Of a stretch of 64,000 nucleotides of DNA, positions 1 through 7,331 are shown one piece after another. The notes under the pieces are model-generated. The model searched no databases. It saw only the letters and a list, made by a program, of their open reading frames with translations, and had not been told where the DNA came from. A program made the translations under genes and the position numbers. How positions within the stretch are numbered: position 1 is the stretch's first letter; each line of letters starts with the position of its first letter. The stretch is from CAZLMG01 sp964560765 (GTDB lineage: Bacteria > Bdellovibrionota_B > Oligoflexia > Oligoflexales > CAZLMG01), in the NCBI GenBank assembly GCA_964560765.1, contig CAZLMG010000016.1:37748-101747 (forward strand). The letters run 5' to 3'.

Positions 1-2
1 TG

Positions 3-650
3 AATCTCAACAATTCGGACGGCAACGCCATTTTTGGCGAAGAAAGCCGAAGGCTCGCAGGAGCCGATCGGTTACGAGAACGAGTCTGCGAGTTGGATTT
101 TGAGATAGGGCCGTCATCTTTTTTCCAAGTCAACCCTTGGATTGCCGAAATCATATACCGCCGCATTGAGCAGCTTTCAGGCCAGCGCGTGGTGAATCAG
201 GTGGCTTGGGACCTATATTCCGGAATTGGCGCAATTTCCATGATCCTGTCGCGCTCGGGTTATCAGGTCCTGGGCATTGAAGAGAATCCGCAAGCGGTGC
301 GCGATGCCCAACTGAATGCAACTCGTAACCACATGACCACCATGCCGTATCACATGGTCGGACGCGTTGAAGATGTCTATTCGTCCATCCCGAATTGGGC
401 CGCGTTGCCAAAGGTTATTGTCGTGAATCCATCACGGCGAGGGCTCGCCGAACCGGTTCGCCGATGTTTAGCCGACATCATGAATAAGTCAAAAGATACA
501 CAACTGATTTATATGTCGTGCGAGGGAGAAACGCTGGCCCGTGATTTAGCTGATCTGCAAGGCCAGGGTTGTCAGCTGCGCCAGATTGAGGCCTTCGATA
601 TGTTTCCCTTTACCGAAAAGCTTGAGTGGTTGGCGGTCGTAACCAAGTAG
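3..650 (+). CDS. RNA (uracil-5-)-methyltransferase, RlmD/TrmA family (5' truncated by window edge)
   Basis: The reading frame is open from base 3 and runs off the left edge, so only the C-terminal part is visible. The family transfers a methyl group from S-adenosylmethionine to C5 of a uridine in 23S rRNA or tRNA. Visible landmarks are SFFQVN near the start, the SAM-binding stretch DLYSGIGAIS, a VVNPSRRGL segment in place of the usual DPPR motif, and YMSCEGETLARDL, which carries the catalytic cysteine of the family (usually SCNPxTLARD). Which uridine is modified cannot be told from this fragment. The gene lies 15 bases before the tryptophan dioxygenase gene, probably co-transcribed. Confidence 0.88.
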   Translation, partial: NLNNSDGNAIFGEESRRLAGADRLRERVCELDFEIGPSSFFQVNPWIAEIIYRRIEQLSGQRVVNQVAWDLYSGIGAISMILSRSGYQVLGIEENPQAVRDAQLNATRNHMTTMPYHMVGRVEDVYSSIPNWAALPKVIVVNPSRRGLAEPVRRCLADIMNKSKDTQLIYMSCEGETLARDLADLQGQGCQLRQIEAFDMFPFTEKLEWLAVVTK

Positions 651-665
651 CAGGAGAGTTGCACG

Positions 666-1511
666 ATGCGCGAAGAGGGCTTGATCGAGCCAGGGAAAGA
701 GACGCTGACTTATGATCGCTATCTGCGCGTTCGCGAATTGCTGGATTTGCAGGTCCCACTGAGCCAACCACCGCAGCACGATGAAACTCTCTTCATCATC
801 ATCCACCAAGTCTACGAACTCTGGTTTAAGCAGATCCTGCACGAAGTTACCGATGCCGTCGCGGCCCTACAGCGCGACGAGATCATGCGCTTTGTCCGCA
901 CGATGAAGAGAATTCACACGATTCAAGATGTACTTACCCATCAGATCGACATCTTGGAAACCATGACCCCCAATGATTTCAATCAGTTTCGCGACCGCTT
1001 GAATCCCGCAAGCGGATTTCAGTCATACCAATTCCGCGTCGTTGAATTTTTGCTGGGTGCCAAAGATCGCGCCTATCTGAAGTTCTTTAAGGCTCGCCCA
1101 GAGGCAGAAAAGCTACTGCAGGATGCCCTCCATTCCCAGACATTGTACGATCACTTTTTGGCACACATGCATCGTGTCGGCTTTGCAATTCCTACAGAAG
1201 TCCTACAGAGGGACGTAACCGAAGTACATTTGCAGAACGAAAAAGTCGTCACCGAGATGGCTAAAATCTATCAAGATCCGCAGAGTCACTATGGCTTGTA
1301 TATGGCGCTTGAGGCTCTCATGGACCTGGATGAGCAGTTTCTCTTTTGGCGCTTTCGTCACGTATCGATGGTTGAGCGCATGATCGGAAATCGTCGAGGC
1401 ACCGGCGGCTCTACCGGCGCAAAATATCTCTCAGGGACCCTCAGCAAGCGCTTCTTTCCCGAAGTCTGGGCGGTCCGCAATGAACTTGGCGACAGCAAGT
1501 CAGGATATTAA
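666..1511 (+). CDS. kynA: Tryptophan 2,3-dioxygenase
   Basis: Cytosolic haem enzyme that opens the indole ring of L-tryptophan with O2 to give N-formylkynurenine, the first step of the kynurenine route. The 281-residue length is normal for bacterial TDO. Family signatures are present: HDETLFIIIHQVYELWFK around residues 38-54 (His38 is the conserved distal-side histidine), SGFQSYQFR near 116-124, and FRHVSMVERMIG with His232 as the expected haem-iron ligand, followed by GTGGSTG. The start has an AGGAGAG ribosome site at good spacing. No kynurenine formamidase or kynureninase gene is adjacent, so the rest of the pathway, if present, lies elsewhere. Confidence 0.96.
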   Translation: MREEGLIEPGKETLTYDRYLRVRELLDLQVPLSQPPQHDETLFIIIHQVYELWFKQILHEVTDAVAALQRDEIMRFVRTMKRIHTIQDVLTHQIDILETMTPNDFNQFRDRLNPASGFQSYQFRVVEFLLGAKDRAYLKFFKARPEAEKLLQDALHSQTLYDHFLAHMHRVGFAIPTEVLQRDVTEVHLQNEKVVTEMAKIYQDPQSHYGLYMALEALMDLDEQFLFWRFRHVSMVERMIGNRRGTGGSTGAKYLSGTLSKRFFPEVWAVRNELGDSKSGY

Positions 1512-1598
1512 TTCGACCAGGCGCTGACAGCTAAATCCGAGTTTCTTGGCTTGTTCTTCGTGCTATTCTAGTTTGACATTGTACGAAGGAATTCTGCC

Positions 1599-2771
1599 AT
1601 GGAAGCCAACGCTACGACGACCGGTCTACCTCCATATCCAATGGAGGAGTTAACTCGAATCCGCAAGAAGCTGCTATCGGAAGGCCGGCGAGTATATGAT
1701 TTCGGCACCGGTGACCCTAAAATTCCAACTTGGGAACCCATTCGACGCGCGCTGCGCGAGGCCGTTCCCGAGATTAGCCAGTATCCTTCCATTAAGGGCG
1801 ATGACCGCTTGGTCCAGGCCCAGCGCGGTTATTTGACGCGCACATTTGGTATCGAGGCGGACGACTTCGACATTTTACCAACAAGCGGCAGCAAGGAGGC
1901 CGTGTTTCACGTCGCCCTGTCGATCGTTGGCCGAGCTGGGGGACGACGCGGGATTGTCTATCCTGACCCTGGTTATCCAGTGTATCGAAGCTCGGCATTG
2001 TTTGCCGGTGGCGTACCCTATCCCGTTCGACTCAGTCCGGATTCAGGTTACTTGCTAGAACCTTGGAAGCTTCCGCGCGACATCCAGCAAGATGCCGCAG
2101 CAATGTGGATCAACTACCCACACAACCCAACGGGTGCCATATGCAGTCGCGCTTATTTAGAAAAAGTAGTCGATTGGTGTCAGCAGAATAACACTCTGTT
2201 GCTGGCCGACGATTGCTATGTGGACATTTATCACCCGAAGATATCTCATGAACATCGCCCAGCCACGCCACTCGAGATTTCCCGTGACGGCGTGCTGTGC
2301 TTTTATAGCCTTTCGAAACGCTCGGGGTTGACGGGTTATCGATCTGGGTTCATGGCAGGCGATCGCGAATTCATGCGCGCGCACGTGCATGCCCGTTCAA
2401 ATTTCGGCCTAGGTGGTCCAGGCTTTGTGCAAGCAGCAGCCATCGTCGCCTGGAATGATGATGAGCACGTGGCCGAACGTCGCCGTATTTTTGCCGACCG
2501 CATCGATGTAGCTGTGCCGCCACTACGCGACTTGGGCATGCTTGATCGCGGCCCAGAAGCTACTTTCTATCTCTGGTGTAAGGTGCCGAAGTCGTTTGCT
2601 GGCAATGACATTCAATTTGCGCTGAAGCTCGCTGAAGCTGGTGTTTTAGCTACTCCCTCAACTTGGCTTAGTGAAGACATGAAGGGATTCATTCGGTTCG
2701 CCTTGGTTCCTGGTTTCGATGAGACCCGCGAGGCATTCAACATCGTAAAAGAGGTCACGGAAAGGGGCTAA
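1599..2771 (+). CDS. dapC: Pyridoxal-phosphate aminotransferase, probable succinyldiaminopimelate transaminase (DapC type)
   Basis: Fold-type I class I/II aminotransferase of 390 residues. The PLP-lysine segment reads SLSKRSGLTGYRSGFMAGD, which closely matches the DapC subgroup, and NYPHNPTGA and the GDPKIPT start are typical of the superfamily. The next gene, 6 bases away, is dapD, whose product makes the N-succinyl-2-amino-6-ketopimelate that DapC transaminates, so a role in lysine and meso-diaminopimelate synthesis is the best reading. Assignment to DapC rather than another class I aminotransferase rests on the motif plus the neighbour. Confidence 0.85.
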   Translation: MEANATTTGLPPYPMEELTRIRKKLLSEGRRVYDFGTGDPKIPTWEPIRRALREAVPEISQYPSIKGDDRLVQAQRGYLTRTFGIEADDFDILPTSGSKEAVFHVALSIVGRAGGRRGIVYPDPGYPVYRSSALFAGGVPYPVRLSPDSGYLLEPWKLPRDIQQDAAAMWINYPHNPTGAICSRAYLEKVVDWCQQNNTLLLADDCYVDIYHPKISHEHRPATPLEISRDGVLCFYSLSKRSGLTGYRSGFMAGDREFMRAHVHARSNFGLGGPGFVQAAAIVAWNDDEHVAERRRIFADRIDVAVPPLRDLGMLDRGPEATFYLWCKVPKSFAGNDIQFALKLAEAGVLATPSTWLSEDMKGFIRFALVPGFDETREAFNIVKEVTERG

Positions 2772-2777
2772 ATCAAC

Positions 2778-3602
2778 GTGCAAGATTGGCAAGGCAACAT
2801 TGAGAGCATAGGCGCAGCCGTAAAAGCGGGAAACGCCTTGGCCATAGAAGAAGGACGAGAGACGATTGAATCCGTTATCTCGGCACTGGACAACGGCGCG
2901 CTGCGCGTTGCCGAATTGCGAAACGGTCAATGGGTGACGCACGCTTGGATCAAAGAAGCGATTCTACTCTATTTTCGTCTCATGCCCATGACTGAGATGA
3001 ACGTTGGACCGTTTACCTACTATGACAAGATTCCGCTCAAGACCAATTATCGCGAGTTGAAAGTGCGCGTGGTCCCCCCGGCAACGGCGCGATTCGGTAG
3101 CTTTATGGAGCCCGGAGTCGTACTGATGCCATCGTATGTTAATATCGGCGCACGCGTCGGTGCCAACACTATGGTAGACACTTGGGCAACGGTTGGCTCA
3201 TGCGCCCAGGTGGGCTCGAATGTGCATCTTTCGGGCGGGGTCGGTCTGGGCGGTGTTCTCGAACCAGCGTCTGCTACCCCAGTTGTGGTTGAAGACGGCG
3301 CATTTCTCGGCTCGCGCGCTATTGTCGTTGAAGGCGTTCGCGTCGGTCGCGAAGCGGTGTTGGCCTCGAATGTCACGCTGACTGCTTCGACCCCCATCAT
3401 CGACACGCGCACACCCGCGTTGACGGAATTACGCGGCTTCGTACCCGAACGCAGCGTCGTCGTGCCCGGTACCAAGGAAAAGTCGGTTCCGGGTGGAAAA
3501 ATATTTACGCAGTGCGCCTACATCATCGGGGAGCGCAAGGCCTCCACCGATTTGAAAACGTCGCTCAATGATGTTCTGCGTGAATTTGCCATCTCGGTTT
3601 GA
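2778..3602 (+). CDS. dapD: 2,3,4,5-tetrahydropyridine-2,6-dicarboxylate N-succinyltransferase
   Basis: Succinyl-CoA-dependent enzyme of the diaminopimelate/lysine pathway, 274 residues as usual for DapD. It starts at GTG six bases after the dapC-like stop. The middle and C-terminal half form the hexapeptide left-handed beta-helix, seen as runs such as VNIGARVGANTMVDTWATVG and the VVEDGAFLGSRAIVVEG segment, and PPATARFGSFMEPGVVLMPS is a DapD signature. It forms a unit with the upstream aminotransferase and is followed after 29 bases by a ferredoxin gene. Confidence 0.96.
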   Translation: MQDWQGNIESIGAAVKAGNALAIEEGRETIESVISALDNGALRVAELRNGQWVTHAWIKEAILLYFRLMPMTEMNVGPFTYYDKIPLKTNYRELKVRVVPPATARFGSFMEPGVVLMPSYVNIGARVGANTMVDTWATVGSCAQVGSNVHLSGGVGLGGVLEPASATPVVVEDGAFLGSRAIVVEGVRVGREAVLASNVTLTASTPIIDTRTPALTELRGFVPERSVVVPGTKEKSVPGGKIFTQCAYIIGERKASTDLKTSLNDVLREFAISV

Positions 3603-3631
3603 GCGGAAAACGCTGAACAAACGAGGAAATC

Positions 3632-3961
3632 GTGCCAACTCTAAAGTTCCAGCCGCAAGGCACTTGTATTGAAGTCGAGGCTAACACGAAAGTCTTGGTT
3701 GCCGCAAATCGAGCGAAAGCGCCTATTCGATTTGGCTGTGGCTCGTGTCGCTGCGGAACATGCGGCGTAGCGGTCGACACCGAGCTCGGTGAGCTGAATC
3801 CCCTGCCAGAAGACGAAAAAAAGATGCTGACTCGCCTAAAGCTTCCGCTCGATGGAACGGTGCGCATGGCATGTCGGGCACGCATTATCTCAGGCAGGAT
3901 TAGTATCGATTTAGACTTTCAAGATACCTACGAGCCGGATGACGACTTCGAAGACTCGTGA
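3632..3961 (+). CDS. [2Fe-2S] ferredoxin, plant/adrenodoxin type
   Basis: Small soluble electron carrier of 109 residues starting at GTG. Four cysteines fit the plant-type pattern: Cys36, Cys41 and Cys44 in FGCGSCRCGTCG, and Cys81 in MACRARI. An extra Cys39 lies in the loop. An acidic tail ends the protein. It follows dapD on the same strand, but no redox partner is adjacent. Its 3' end overlaps the convergent rsmA gene by 34 bases, so both C-termini are encoded on opposite strands of the same DNA. Confidence 0.9.
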   Translation: MPTLKFQPQGTCIEVEANTKVLVAANRAKAPIRFGCGSCRCGTCGVAVDTELGELNPLPEDEKKMLTRLKLPLDGTVRMACRARIISGRISIDLDFQDTYEPDDDFEDS

Positions 3962-4770
3962 AGGGATCGCCGCGCCAATTCCGCAAACACGGGCGCAGGA
4001 ATATTCTCTGCCCGCTCATTGAGATCCAATAGGTCGGCCACCAAATTCAGATCAGAAAAATAAGCCTTGAGGGAGTTACTGACTTTCTTGCGGCGCATGG
4101 AAAACATATGTTTGGTCAAACGTTCGCACTGCCGCAACTCTGTTTCCGAGTAAACACAAGGAATCGGTATCAACTTAACCAAAGCGCTATCAACCTTCGG
4201 CATGGGATGAAAATCCCGACGAGGCACCTCTGGCCCAAGCGTCACTCGCGAACGTAGAGCCGCAAACACCGAAAGGCTTCCATATTGACGTGATCCGTGC
4301 GCGGACGCGAGCCGATGACCGAACTCAGCCTGCACCAGGAACAAGGCAACCTTTAGCCGCGGCATGTGAGGCAAAAGCCAAGCTAGAATGGGAGAAGAGA
4401 TCTGGTACGGAATATTGCCGACGACTGCGATACTTTCACCAGACTGTTGACACCACGCCGCCAGATCAAAGCGCAGAATGTCCTGCGTGACTATTCGCAA
4501 GAGATCATTCAATCTTTCTGGGTGTGCCGCATCGAACACCGCACCTGGCAAAGCGGCAGCCAGATCGACATCTTTTTCCACTGCGGTCACTTCAATTCCT
4601 GCGTCCAACAGAGCCTTGGTCAAAATGCCTGGACCCGGCCCAATCTCAAGGACACGCTTTACACCTTGTTCGCGCAACTCCCCGACCAGCCACTGACCGG
4701 GCCAAGTGACTTTCAAAAACACTTGGCTCAGCGACTTTTTGGCTTTGGGAAACTGATTCGAATTCATCAT
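3928..4770 (-). CDS. rsmA: 16S rRNA (adenine(1518)-N6/adenine(1519)-N6)-dimethyltransferase
   Basis: KsgA/RsmA dimethylates two adjacent adenines in the 3' hairpin of 16S rRNA late in 30S assembly. The 280-residue product has the opening KSLSQVFL (family: K..GQ.FL), the SAM site EIGPGPGILT, a VVGNIPYQISSPIL motif IV (N-I-P-Y instead of N-L-P-Y), and FHPMPKVDSALVKL, a KsgA hallmark. It is the last gene of a minus-strand run, 6 bases after tsaD, and its end overlaps the convergent ferredoxin gene. Confidence 0.95.
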   Translation of the reverse strand: MMNSNQFPKAKKSLSQVFLKVTWPGQWLVGELREQGVKRVLEIGPGPGILTKALLDAGIEVTAVEKDVDLAAALPGAVFDAAHPERLNDLLRIVTQDILRFDLAAWCQQSGESIAVVGNIPYQISSPILAWLLPHMPRLKVALFLVQAEFGHRLASAHGSRQYGSLSVFAALRSRVTLGPEVPRRDFHPMPKVDSALVKLIPIPCVYSETELRQCERLTKHMFSMRRKKVSNSLKAYFSDLNLVADLLDLNERAENIPAPVFAELARRSLHESSKSSSGS

Positions 4771-4776
4771 GTGCGC

Positions 4777-5838
4777 TTAGGTCCCACTGCCATCGACGGA
4801 CGAAACCATCACCGAGGCATAATCATAGCGAGAATAGGCGTCCCAACCATAGGGCCCCATGAAAACGCCTTTATCGGTCACACTTTGCCAGTAGTGAAAG
4901 CCGCTGCTCGCAATCATGGCCGCGTTGTCGCTACAGTACTCGAGCGCAGGGAATATTGGCTCTAGCTGAACGGATTCGGCCATAAGGGTGCGAAAGCGTC
5001 TATTGGCGGCGACGCCGCCAGCGATGAGGAGGTGACGCGCTTGTGGATAGCGACGCTCGGCAGTCGCAATCTTTCGCACCAGCTGCCCTAAAGCGGCGTC
5101 TTGAAATGCGGCACAAACTTGCGCCCGCTGCTGCTCACTGAGCGACGAGCCCTTCTGCGCCAGCAAATTGGCCATATGCGTCTTTAGTCCTGAATAACTA
5201 AACCGCATTTGATTCTTCTGCTCAATCGACTGCGGCATGGGGAACATGTCAACCTTGCCTCCAGCCTGCGCTGCCAATTGCTCAATCTTAGGTCCGCCCG
5301 GATAGCCAAGCCCCAAAAGCTTTGCAACTTTATCAAAGCTCTCACCGCACGCATCATCGTCCGTGCAGGCAATCAGCTGAAACGTGCAGGCATTGGGCAT
5401 GAAGTACAAGTTGGTATGACCGCCAGAAGCCACTAAAGCCAGGCAAGGAAATACGTCAACGGCAGCGGAATGGCCGAGAAGGGCTCCATGAATGTGAGCA
5501 TGGACATGGTCCACTGGAATCAGCGGCAAACGACTCGCCAATGCCATACCCTTGGCGTAGGAGACTCCCACCAATAACGCGCCAATAAGCCCGGGACCCT
5601 GGGTCACCGCGATGGCATCCAGCTGCTTTACCGACAAACTTGCTCCATCAAGGGCTCGTTCGACGAGCACATCAATGTTTTGTAGGTGCGCTCGTGCTGC
5701 AATTTCGGGGACGACGCCACCAAACTCTTGGTGAATGGCAATTTGCGACGCAACTTCCGAACTTAGGACTTCGCAGCCATCACGGACGACGGCCGCGGCC
5801 GTCTCATCACAACTCGATTCAATACCAAGGACGATCAT
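4777..5838 (-). CDS. tsaD: tRNA N6-adenosine threonylcarbamoyltransferase
   Basis: TsaD transfers the threonylcarbamoyl group to A37 of ANN-decoding tRNAs, working with TsaB and TsaE. The 353 residues begin with GIESSCDETAAAVV, the ASKHA phosphate-binding start, and include the metal-binding HVHAHIHG (His111 and His115), LVASGGHTNL, SYSGLKTH and YCSDNAAMIA with the third metal-ligand aspartate. It sits 8 bases downstream of the cpoB-like gene and 6 bases upstream of rsmA in one minus-strand operon. Confidence 0.96.
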   Translation of the reverse strand: MIVLGIESSCDETAAAVVRDGCEVLSSEVASQIAIHQEFGGVVPEIAARAHLQNIDVLVERALDGASLSVKQLDAIAVTQGPGLIGALLVGVSYAKGMALASRLPLIPVDHVHAHIHGALLGHSAAVDVFPCLALVASGGHTNLYFMPNACTFQLIACTDDDACGESFDKVAKLLGLGYPGGPKIEQLAAQAGGKVDMFPMPQSIEQKNQMRFSYSGLKTHMANLLAQKGSSLSEQQRAQVCAAFQDAALGQLVRKIATAERRYPQARHLLIAGGVAANRRFRTLMAESVQLEPIFPALEYCSDNAAMIASSGFHYWQSVTDKGVFMGPYGWDAYSRYDYASVMVSSVDGSGT

Positions 5839-5846
5839 GTGGTTCT

Positions 5847-6746
5847 TTATTGCGTGCGGCGCTTGCTCGTATCTGGTTTTGTGGCAATCCGCCCTGTCGC
5901 GCCGCTGCCTTTACGCGCTGCGCCCTTTGCCCCCAGTTTGCCCAGCGCTTGCTGAGCGCGCTTGGCTTCGGCCGTACCTGGAAACTCTTTCACAAGTTCC
6001 TCATAGTATAGCTTTGCTGTCGCTGAATCGCCCAAGGATACAAAACAATCGCCAAGACGCAACTTGGCCTGAGCTGCATACTTTGTGCCACCAGACTCGA
6101 GATACTCGTTAAACTTCAGGGCAGCATCACGCGTCTTTTTCAGATGAAACAAGCTCTCTGCGTAATAATACAATAGCTTCTGCTGCTTGGACTTGTTGGT
6201 CGTGGCCTTCAGCTCGTTCGGCGCCTGATCGGCGACCGCCTGATAATTTTTGGCGGCAAAATCTTTGTCGATGCTACCGTCACTTGCGGTCGCACCGGCC
6301 GCTGGCTTGGCAGCCGCACCCGTGTTCTTTCTGCCGCGCAACTTTTCCAAAGATTCCAAAATCTCAGCCTGCGATCCTTCCACGGCTTCTAGTCGGGTAA
6401 CGATGGCGCTGAGTGTCTGGGCGACGGATTCCTCTTCTGGGTTGGAGCCTGGCAGCGCGCCAGTCCGCACCCCCACTTTCAAGGCGTCAATTTCACCTTG
6501 CAGCACCTGGATCTCATGCTGCAGTCGATCCATCTCGGTTGCTGTGGAGGCAATCCGCTTGTTGGCTGCATCACCCGTAGAACGGAGGTCAGCTTCGCGG
6601 TCCCGCAGCAGATTTTCCAGCTGGATGGTGCGCGTCTGTAGATTAAAAAGGTCCTGCTTTATTTCTTTTTTTTCACCCGGCGTCACACAACCTGCCGCCA
6701 AGAGCCCCAGAACCGCAGGAATGTTATGCTGCATCTTGCCAAACAT
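5847..6746 (-). CDS. Coiled-coil/TPR lipoprotein resembling CpoB (YbgF) of the Tol-Pal system
   Basis: The 299-residue product starts with a lipoprotein signal ending LLAAGC, so Cys20 should be lipidated. Next comes a coiled coil of about 100 residues (ENLLRDREADL onward), an Ala-rich linker, and a C-terminal tandem TPR region with AKNYQAVADQ and AKLRLGDCFVSLGDSATAKLYYEELVKEFPGT. This order matches CpoB/YbgF, which coordinates outer-membrane constriction and peptidoglycan synthesis. Two differences call for caution: typical CpoB is periplasmic rather than lipidated, and no tol or pal gene is nearby. The GGGGA site before the first ATG supports the start. Confidence 0.7.
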   Translation of the reverse strand: MFGKMQHNIPAVLGLLAAGCVTPGEKKEIKQDLFNLQTRTIQLENLLRDREADLRSTGDAANKRIASTATEMDRLQHEIQVLQGEIDALKVGVRTGALPGSNPEEESVAQTLSAIVTRLEAVEGSQAEILESLEKLRGRKNTGAAAKPAAGATASDGSIDKDFAAKNYQAVADQAPNELKATTNKSKQQKLLYYYAESLFHLKKTRDAALKFNEYLESGGTKYAAQAKLRLGDCFVSLGDSATAKLYYEELVKEFPGTAEAKRAQQALGKLGAKGAARKGSGATGRIATKPDTSKRRTQ

Positions 6747-6773
6747 GAATCGATTTCCCCAACGTCACGTCAT

Positions 6774-7241
6774 TCAACCCGCTTTTGGGTTTTGGCGGCG
6801 CCGCTTAAAGCCAGCAGACAACCGGAACGACTTGTTTGCCTCTGTTCGCCATCGGTTATAGTAAGCTAGATGCAAGCGGTCGAACACTTTCTTAAGCATG
6901 AGGCGTTCTTTCCACTTCAAGAACTCACCCTGTTCGATGATTTCCTGACTGAGGTAGTGCTGGAGTTTCTCGTCCTTTGTCATGCGCACCTTGGGGGACG
7001 GAGGCGATCCTGCAGACCCCACCGAAGCTTGGTTAGGAGGCACTACTCCCCCCCCAATATTCTTAGATAAATCCCCCTTCGTTGGCGAGTCCGAGCTGGC
7101 ATCTACAGCGTCCGCTTCTAAGGCTTGGAGCTGCGTGGTTTCTGAGGTATTGTTCGATGCTTCTGGCTCGTTGGCACCGACGGAGGCATCTTTCGAGATG
7201 TCGTCACCGATAGGCTGTTGACCCGGAATGTTGGCTGTCAT
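6774..7241 (-). CDS. Hypothetical protein with acidic, disordered N-terminus and basic C-terminus
   Basis: Unrecognised 155-residue protein. Residues 1-85 are rich in Ser, Glu, Asp, Ala and Asn and look unstructured; residues 86-140 contain helical, charged sequence (KDEKLQHYLSQEIIEQGEFLKWKERLMLKKVFDRLHLAYYNRW) and the tail is basic (FKRRRQNPK). There is no signal peptide or membrane segment. AGGAG lies 7 bases before the ATG, which supports it being a real gene. It is the first gene of the minus-strand run leading to the cpoB-like, tsaD and rsmA genes and is divergent from the helicase gene. Confidence 0.65.
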   Translation of the reverse strand: MTANIPGQQPIGDDISKDASVGANEPEASNNTSETTQLQALEADAVDASSDSPTKGDLSKNIGGGVVPPNQASVGSAGSPPSPKVRMTKDEKLQHYLSQEIIEQGEFLKWKERLMLKKVFDRLHLAYYNRWRTEANKSFRLSAGFKRRRQNPKAG

Positions 7242-7331
7242 GGCGGTTCTCCTATCCTTCTCATTTGGATCGGTAATACCGCGTAATGACTTAAGCTTTT
7301 ATCCCTACTAGCGATGAGTTGAGTGACCTAA

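Noticed and set aside
3047..3475. 142-codon minus-strand open frame in dapD
   Set aside because: Thr/Pro/Arg-rich mirror of a well-supported gene on the other strand.
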